Shown in pieces: positions 57,036 through 64,000 of a stretch of 64,000 nucleotides of DNA. This DNA comes from Tubiluchus corallicola (Eukaryota > Priapulida > Priapulimorpha > Priapulimorphida > Tubiluchidae). The notes beneath the pieces were generated by a model. It was not told where the DNA came from. It made no database searches and saw only the letters and a program-made list of their open reading frames with translations. The first letter of the stretch is position 1. The number at the start of each line of letters is the position of its first letter. The DNA lies in the NCBI GenBank assembly GCA_030141605.1, contig JAQGDQ010000139.1:186001-250000 (forward strand). Reading direction: 5' to 3'. A program made the position numbers and the translations under genes.

Positions 57036-57628
57036 CAGTGGCGGCTCGCAGTTAAAATAAGTGGGGGTGCTGCTTTAGAAAATTTTTAGCCATTGTTTTA
57101 ATACTGTGTAAAACGTAACAAACATATGCAATTTTAATGTTGTAGTTATATTTAAAGCTTAGGTGTTGAACAGCCTCTTTTCTTAACTGCGAAAAATTTA
57201 TCTGTTGTAGCTCACTTACAGTCACAGAACTTATTTCTTGGGGATGTGGGGTGTCCATTATTAAATGATTTATGTTTTAAGCACATACACTAAGTTTACA
57301 CTTTATCACATCCAAGAATACGATGGTACACGGTAAGCACTTGGCAAAAGTTACTGTGTTTGAGACAGTACTTTTCTACCTAGCAGCAGACGCTAGCATA
57401 CAGGGTGTTATCTCAGACATGTGCACTGCGTAGGGCGCATGCACACAACAGCCAAACACCACATTGCTTGGGCTGTGAAGCAAATTGTACTTCCCTCACA
57501 TGCTCTGGTTCCGCAGAAGTATAAAAAAGAACTAAAGCAAAGTACATATTATATTGAATATTATCGATAATAATGAGTGAAAACAGGGGTGCTGCAGTAC
57601 CAGAGTACCTATACACGAGTCGCCACTG
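57036..57628. mobile_element. 593-bp hAT-type non-autonomous element
   Basis: The left end CAGTGGCGGCTCG and inverted right end CAGTGGCGACTCG are typical hAT termini. Flanking octamers GCCATGTT (57028-57035) and GCTATGTT (57629-57636) differ at one position and fit an 8-base target duplication. The element ends 142 bases upstream of the nuclear receptor start codon. The GGGGGTGCTGC near the left end is matched by GCAGCACCCC on the inverted right side. Confidence 0.8.
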
Positions 57629-57747
57629 GCTATGTTTATTCTTATGTCAATTAATGTATCAGAAATTTTGTCCAAATATTTTTACAACTTTTGAACCTAT
57701 CAGATTTGGAACTAAGTCATTTTTCTTTGTTGCTTGATAATATATTA

Positions 57748-57770
57748 TTTTTTACAGAGTAGATGATGAC
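57748..57770 (+). promoter_or_regulatory. 5' UTR splice acceptor before the nuclear receptor start codon
   Basis: TTTTTTACAG ends at 57757, leaving 13 untranslated bases (with in-frame TGA) before the ATG. This implies at least one upstream non-coding exon, whose position is unknown. Confidence 0.5.
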
Positions 57771-59744
57771 ATGGCAGAGACTGGTCCTATGTTATTAGAC
57801 TCTGAAGACACTATAGCAAATTTGACAACTGCTAATGAAAACTGTGAAACTACTAATAAAGATCTTGCAGCTGCTAATGGCAAAACAAAAAAGATATGTA
57901 AAGTATGTGGAGATTGTGCCTTAGGATACAATTTTAATGCAATTACATGTGAATCATGTAAGGCATTTTTTCGCAGGAATGCACTGAAAGACCAGGTAAG
58001 TATGAGAAAAGACTTACTAAACTGCCTAAGTTACCTATAATTTGTTTAATTTAAAGCAAATCAGTATGACATTTCAGATCCTATCCCATTTTGAACTGTG
58101 ATGGAAATGTACCATTTGCCACCATTAATACATGCCAAAATGTTTCAGATAATTAAATATTACCTAGCTTAGAAACTTAATCAGTGGGTGCTGAGTGCAG
58201 CTAGTGATGATATCACTGTGAAGGTAATTTTTTAAAGCAGAAGCATTCCGTCAGTCTTTTATTTGCGGCTTTCTACAACGAGTTTTATACTATAGCTCTC
58301 TTGTCACTGACACTGCTTCTTGTTTTAATACGTCTGTTGTTTTATTTAGGATAAATTCAAATGTCCCTTCAATGGAAAGTGCAAAATAGATGTTGTCACA
58401 AGACGATTCTGTCAGAAGTGTCGACTTGATAAATGCTTCTCTCTTGGCATGAAGAAAGAATGGATAATGACAGATGATGACAAGAGAACCAAAAGACACC
58501 GGAGTGACAATATACGACATCGTAGGAAGCGATTTGCAGCCGATTCTCCTACTTTGCTTCATACTAACACTGGCGACATACCAACATCAGTTTCCACTTC
58601 AGAAAGTAGTAGTGATGTACAGTATGGGCCATTGAGCAATAGTGACTTATACACTTTCTCAGCTGTAGAAGTACCAAGCATTCAGTCTTTCTGTATGTCA
58701 CCACAGATTTCCAATATAACTTACTTAGATGAGCTCCACAATTCTCATTTAAGTATTGCTGATAAGATGCCCTGCAGTAATGAAGTGCCCTGCAGCTATA
58801 ACACCAAGAATATTAAAGTAGAGAGGACCTCCTCAGACTTTCCTGTTGATGGATATGTGATCACTTATGAACCCACTGGTAGTTATACGAACCTTGATAG
58901 CATACACATTCCTAGTAGCACTAGTTGTTTGTTGTCCCAAGAAGGACTGCAGTATAACTCTAATAACTCGACTTTGAAGTCATCAGACTTATCGTGTAAT
59001 AACATGTTGCCAAGTGTATCATCTGTGTTTTATCAGCCGGTTCATGACCCAGGTAAACCTGTGTTAGATGAATATGACTCTAGTCGCATTGAAGAACTTT
59101 TAGCAGCTAACCGGATTATGATTGCTCCACCGGATTCCGACTGGAAGATTGAGAATAATTCTCTGCTTGATGTGATAAATCTGACCAACAGTGCCGTGCG
59201 TCGCATGATCAAAATGGCCAAAAAAATGGGATGCTTTCGCAATTTGGGTGAAGATGACCAAGTTGCTTTACTTAAAGGTGGTTGCACTGAACTGATGATA
59301 CTACGGTCTGTGATGGCTTATGATTCAGAGAAAGAATGCTGGCCTGTACCAGATAACCCAATCAACCTAAATGTCCTTAAACAAGCTAAAGGTAATGTAT
59401 ATGAAGAGCATAAAAAATATATAAACTCTTATAAGCAGCATCTTCGTGAAGATGAAATTGTCATGCTCATTGTCACTGCTATCCGCCTTTTCTGTCCGAC
59501 TAGACCAAATTTAGTCAGCAAAAAAATTATAGCAAAAGAACAGAATTATTATCAGGGTTTGTTAAAACGTTACTTGGAAACAAAGTATACTTTGGACGAT
59601 GCTCAGAAATGGGTTGATCATTTGCTGCAGAAATTGACTGAATTGCACGAATTGAACGAAAATCATGTGCGAGTGTTTTTAGATGTAAATCCGAAAGATG
59701 TTGAACCATTGATAATCGAACTATTCGATTTAAAACCACGTTGA
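57771..59744 (+). CDS. HR96: Nuclear receptor, HR96/NR1J-like (two coding exons)
   Basis: Coding exons are 57771-57995 and 58350-59744 (phase 0 junction), 539 residues. A ligand-regulated transcription factor acting in the nucleus. Zinc finger 1 is C43-V-C46 ... C60-ESC63 and finger 2 is C80 ... C86 ... C96-QKC99. The P-box [10 protein letters not shown] has ESCKA instead of the usual EGCKG, the mark of the HR96/DAF-12/NHR-8 group. [14 protein letters not shown] follows as C-terminal extension. A serine-rich hinge (about 115-300) leads to the ligand-binding domain (about 310-539) with [21 protein letters not shown] (split signature) and the AF-2 core PLIIELFD at 528-535. The ATG at 57771 is the first after an in-frame TGA. 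In flies and Daphnia this group senses xenobiotics and lipids; its role here is inferred from that. Confidence 0.93.
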
Positions 59745-62420
59745 TTAAAATCAGTTTTCACATTGAATTTAGTTTAAGCATTCCATTTTTTTAATATAAA
59801 AACTGAAAGTGTGGGTGTTTGTAATGCAAATTTGTCCAGAATCTTGCATAAGCCCATTTAAAACCACCATAAAATGAGCCAAATGTCAATTTTTTGTTTC
59901 TAGAAAGCAAGTGTATACTGCATATATTGAACTGTTTTATTCCAATGATACTTTTAAGTCCAGATTTCTATGTTTTACCTCAATTTTTGAAGCATCAAAA
60001 TAATAGTCTTTCTTCTAGCAACCAATCTTTCTCCCTGCTGCATTTTTGTAAAAAAACACTAGCAGACTATTTTTTAAGATTTTCTGTAGTCAATGGCAAT
60101 TTCAACTTCGATGCAGTTTAGAAATGACTCTGAACAATGAGCCTGTCAAACTATTAAACTGATTTTAGTGAAATGGAACTTAAAGAAATCAGAATAACGA
60201 AAAAACATTATATGTGGCTGTTGGACATATTTGCTTGCAATTGTAGGCATTCTTTTTACTTATGTAAACGAATCATTGTCCCCGTTTTGTCCACTATAAG
60301 TTGCAACTGAGAGAGATCATTTTATATTTTCATTCCCTTTTTTAAGGCAAAAATAATTTTTTATGAAGCAAGTGATATATGCAAGCAGAATTTGAGTGAA
60401 TATGAATTTGTATACAATGTTATGGTCATGTTTACATTTTATAACAGTGTGCTCTGTATTGGATGATCTAACATGGAAATTTTTCAGTGGAGTCTTGGCA
60501 AAATTGCTGCTGCTGTAGGTCAGAGTGGATTTTAGTTTTTCAGCCTATTAGTTTTACCTTGACTGTGAACTTTTCTGTTTGGCAATTTTAGCAGTTTGCA
60601 CATTTTAGCCTACTGTTTTTAATTTTAATTTTGCTTTGTAGATGTTTGTATTCTTAATTTTTTTGGATTCCATGTATCAAGCTTTGAAATTGTAACAAGA
60701 AGCCAAAGCTTTCTAATTTATTATATCTGTTTAAAAAATGGCATTTTGCCAACAGTTTGTTTATGTACTGTACATTTTGCTACGGTGTGGCCTGTTACCA
60801 CTAGCCATTAACTAGTCAAGGCTCTTTTATAATGCCATCTTTAAGATATAGTGTAAGTTGTGTAACGCGATAACTGAGAATGATTCTTAGTGCCAGGAAT
60901 TAGATCTATAATTAAAAATGCAACATTATAGAAATGAAAAAGTCCACGTTTCAGTACATCGCTATCTAGCTTTTAAAATTTAAGAATGTACAAAAATCGT
61001 TGAAAACTGATTTTTTGATTTTATGATAATGGACAACACCGAAGGAGCGCCAAATACACAACAAAGAAAAACACACAAAATCACTAAATATTATTACAAA
61101 TTAAACGTAAAATATACAAACTTAACATTTTTAATGGTCTTTTGTTGGTCTTCTTTTCACCTGAAAATAGACTGTGGTGGAGTGAAACATCATATTTTTC
61201 ACTTTTTGTCATATTTTTTTATTAAGATGTTGCTAAATATAGCATTAGCCAAATCGGTATGTGGTATCGTAAAATTCACCCAAAGTAGAAGTTGATTTGC
61301 TTTGGAACTTCTAGTTATCATTGTAACACTAATTTATAATAGTTTTCATATTTTATTGCTTTAAGATGCATTTTCTTGATATGCTGTCTGTGTGCAAAAT
61401 GTTTATGCCAATCATAGTTCAACAAAATGTAGAGAGTTCTAAACTTTCGTGGTTTGGTAAGGGGCCATCCACACATAACGATATCAAGTTTAGGGTAGGT
61501 AGGTGGCAAGAGACTTGATAACGCCATTATTAACCAAGATAGGTAGGTGGTGATTTAGTCATGATATTGTTATCTACTTTCACGCTATAGGGATCTGCAG
61601 AATGGGTCGATGGGAATGAATTCAGTGAAATGGGGCTGCTACTGCCGATGCCAGTAGAATCCACTGATTGTTTCCTGTTAATTAACACAAGTTATGTTGT
61701 TGCCTGTCCTTGGGAGGAGGAAGAATAAAATGTACAAAAAGCTACTTCGGTGTGATATCGATATCAAAATGAGGTGTAGGTAGGAAAGCAGGTAAGTAGG
61801 AGGGGCATATGATGACATAGCAAGATAGGCAAGTCCTTGAAATCGGTCGAAAACTTGATATCGTTACAGGTGGATGGCTCCTGACCTGCAAACTGCTATC
61901 CACTATCCAATACGCTAGCTACATCGCCTATTCAGGGTATCTGAGCCCAGAGTTCTCCTTATTGAGGATAATTATAAGCTGAGGAAACCGAACCAAACAG
62001 CACGTCCTAGACACAAACTTATCTTTTTGAAATTCGTTTCTTAGCACTGGATATAAATTTATACTACTTGATAACTCAAGTTTAATCAGAGATGTCATAA
62101 AACTTATTTTTAATGATAGTAGATATGATTTAATGATATGTTGAGTATTGATTACTGTGAGTTATGCAATGAATTTATTTTTGCCTAGTCAGTGAATTTT
62201 CTATTTAATTTTGTCACCAGTTATTTTTGGCTTTCCTACGATAATTATCAGGAAGAATCGAATATGCAGGACATGCAAGCTCTATAGGGCAAATTGTTTG
62301 TGATAATCTGTGCCAAATATTGTATGTTTGTCATTTATTTTGATTACTATATCGAATTTTATTGGCTTATTATTTGTGATTGTGTTGATTTTTAATAAGA
62401 AAAGCTAATGTTGAATAAAT
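59745..62420 (+). other. 3' UTR and downstream DNA of the nuclear receptor
   Basis: No gene is seen. The first canonical AATAAA after the stop is at 61734 (inside a MITE) and the next at 62414-62419, so the 3' UTR is either long or ends at a variant signal. T-rich and ATTTA-like stretches occur throughout. Confidence 0.4.
61461..61881. mobile_element. 421-bp MITE with GGGGCCATCCAC ends
   Basis: The left end GGGGCCATCCACACATAACG and inverted right end GGAGCCATCCACCTGTAACG continue into a shared ATATCAAGTTT, about 32 bases with few mismatches. Flanks are TAA (61458-61460) and TGA (61882-61884), a possible decayed 3-base duplication. The interior repeats GTAGGTAGG several times. Non-coding. Confidence 0.72.
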
Positions 62421-62544
62421 CCACAATGTCGGTTTTTGATTATCAAGCAACCTTAATTTCAATACTCTAGCGTGAGTTAACTAACTCCTACAAAGATGAA
62501 ATAGGTTGGTCAGTATAAGAAATGAATTAGAATCTGTCATGATC

Positions 62545-62640
62545 TATGGGGCATGGTAGTCTAGCCGTTGTGATATTTGCCTTGTAAGTGAGAGGTTTCT
62601 GGTTCAAATATAAGCTATGTCTCAACTTCCTTACATTTTC
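62545..62640 (+). repeat. tRNA-like SINE head or tRNA pseudogene
   Basis: GGCATGGTAGTCTAGCCGTTGTGATATTTGCC resembles the 5' half of a tRNA with an A-box, followed at 62601 by GGTTCAAATA, a B-box with a decayed end. The acceptor stem does not close well and no second half is convincing, so it is more likely a SINE head than a working tRNA gene. Confidence 0.45.
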
Positions 62641-64000
62641 TTTCGAGTGAGTTTGGTTTCAAAATTCAACAATTTGGTATTGCATCATATCTTGATCAGT
62701 TGTAAATTTTGAAACAGAATATATAGAAAAGTGCACACAGAGCTATTAAGGACTGTAAGCAAGGTGGTAACATCTACATTAAGAAAAAGATAAAATGGAA
62801 AACTTAAAGCCTATTTAAATTCTTTTAGATTTTACAGCAAAATTATGCAGAATACTTATGCAAAATGTGGTATTTCATTGTGTATTCCATTTGGATGAAA
62901 AAATAAAAAATCTTATACCTCTTAGTAATTCTGCAGATTTAAATGCTTACAAATAAAAGTAAGATTAAAGTAGAAGTTAATATAAATAAGCCATGGCTAA
63001 TAAATCATTAAATTTTATTTTATCACAGTAACAATTTTCAGTTTTCTAGAACTTTCCAATAAAAAAGATTTTATTTGCTGCACAGAACAACACATTACAT
63101 TGAATTAAGAGCTGTGTGGACTCTTGTAGGGCATGACTGTGTTAAATAATTGGCAAGGACAGAAGCAGCTTATATAGTTTATATATATTAGCTTATACAG
63201 TATAAACTTTATGAAGAGGACATTTAACAGCCAATGCATATGAACAAGTCAGGTATCAAAGACAACAGAAAAGTTATAAGTAAAGAAACCAGAAAGAACG
63301 ACCTTAGAAACTGCATGATACTGCACTTTAGGCAAGAAAATGTGATCGAAGTAAAAAAATTAGAAAGCGAAACTGCAATGTCAATCAAAATAATACTTTG
63401 GATTTAAAAGAACTCTTGGTTCGTACATTGCGAGAATTGTGAAAATATAAAAAAAATTAGTCTGTAGTAATGGTTTGCTTTTTTTACTCCTGCAGCAATA
63501 AACTGAAACTGCGTCTTTTCAATTTCTTTATCGAGCGATTTCTTGTTAAATGAAAGTTACTTGTCAAATTTTGCTAAACGTCTGCTCAGATATTACATGT
63601 ACAACTAAATTAAAATATTTAAGTTTCTTCAAATCCCTGATTCTTTAACAGGGACAGCTTTCAAGCAGATCAGTACATAGCTGTTATGTTAACAACATGT
63701 GCAGTTTCAGTGGTGGTCTATCTAACAAGTGTAAATCTAAATTGTTAATATATTTTTTATCATTATGTCAATAAATGTGTGTGCTGCTCATATTAGCTAT
63801 TGCTTGCACAAATGTAATAGTTTGAGCCAGGCCTGCACATTCCTGCTCACGTATTTCATGTTTAGAGGGACGATAGACTAGATGACTTTTCACCATTCAG
63901 TCGCTCTTAGCTGTTACACCATTTGTATATTCACTGACCTCTACATGGTCTTTAGTAATTTGAAATTTGGCAATGTTAAAATTGTGTCTAAATTTTTTGT
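62640..64000. other. AT-rich DNA with nothing recognised
   Basis: The last 1.3 kb shows no open frame of note, no repeat with clear ends and no RNA gene. It is probably intergenic. Confidence 0.5.

Noticed and set aside
61023-61295. 90-codon open frame downstream of the nuclear receptor
   Set aside because: AT-rich, no domain, and no promoter or splice evidence. Likely chance within 3' UTR or intergenic DNA.
62545-62640. Functional tRNA gene
   Set aside because: The B-box is decayed and the acceptor and T stems do not close, so it is listed as SINE-like instead.

Overview
This is nuclear DNA from an invertebrate animal. The base composition is AT-rich, the genes have many GT-AG introns of about 0.3 to 3.2 kb, and both real genes are animal-specific families. 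A nuclear receptor with the HR96/DAF-12 type P-box (ESCKA) points to a bilaterian, most likely a protostome. I cannot place the species more closely. No bacterial, CRISPR or prophage features are present.

Plus strand, about 538 to 44938: one very large gene fills two thirds of the window. Its 5' end lies outside the window. I could thread 44 exons (7,280 coding bases, about 2,425 residues) whose splice phases agree throughout and end in one stop codon. The product is a mosaic extracellular protein of the SVEP1/polydom type. Domain order: two sushi (CCP) modules (the second incomplete), F5/8C (discoidin), HYR, HYR, sushi, an unnamed cysteine-containing module, three GCC2/GCC3 (ephrin-receptor-like) cysteine modules, 14 EGF, a pentraxin/laminin-G-like domain, HYR, sushi-like, a second copy of the unnamed module carrying a furin-type R-I-K-R site, four GCC2/GCC3 modules, three EGF, one transmembrane helix and a cytoplasmic tail ending in a polyserine stretch. 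Vertebrate SVEP1 is secreted. This protein is membrane-anchored and has a visible internal duplication of the block HYR - sushi - unnamed module - GCC2/GCC3 - EGF.

44.9 to 57.8 kb: an intergenic transposon graveyard. A composite element of about 7.2 kb (48216 to 55417) carries matching inverted termini and a minus-strand spliced MULE-like transposase that stops early. A 5'-truncated non-LTR retrotransposon, disabled by stops and a frameshift, is inserted into its right terminal repeat. Next come a 736-bp element with perfect 33-bp inverted ends and an 8-bp target duplication, and a 593-bp hAT-type element just upstream of the second gene.

Plus strand, 57771 to 59744: a two-exon nuclear receptor gene (539 aa, NR1J/HR96-like). 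It has a complete zinc-finger DNA-binding domain, a ligand-binding domain and an AF-2 helix. The intron splits the two zinc fingers. The remaining 4.2 kb is 3' UTR or downstream DNA with one MITE and a tRNA-like SINE head.

The introns of the large gene also hold PIF/Harbinger-like MITEs, a fold-back MITE, a tandem pair of about 0.7-kb repeats with a third diverged copy 9 kb away, a hAT transposase pseudogene, and several SINE-like repeats with intact pol III B-boxes. All calls come from reading the sequence. No database search or transcript evidence was available.
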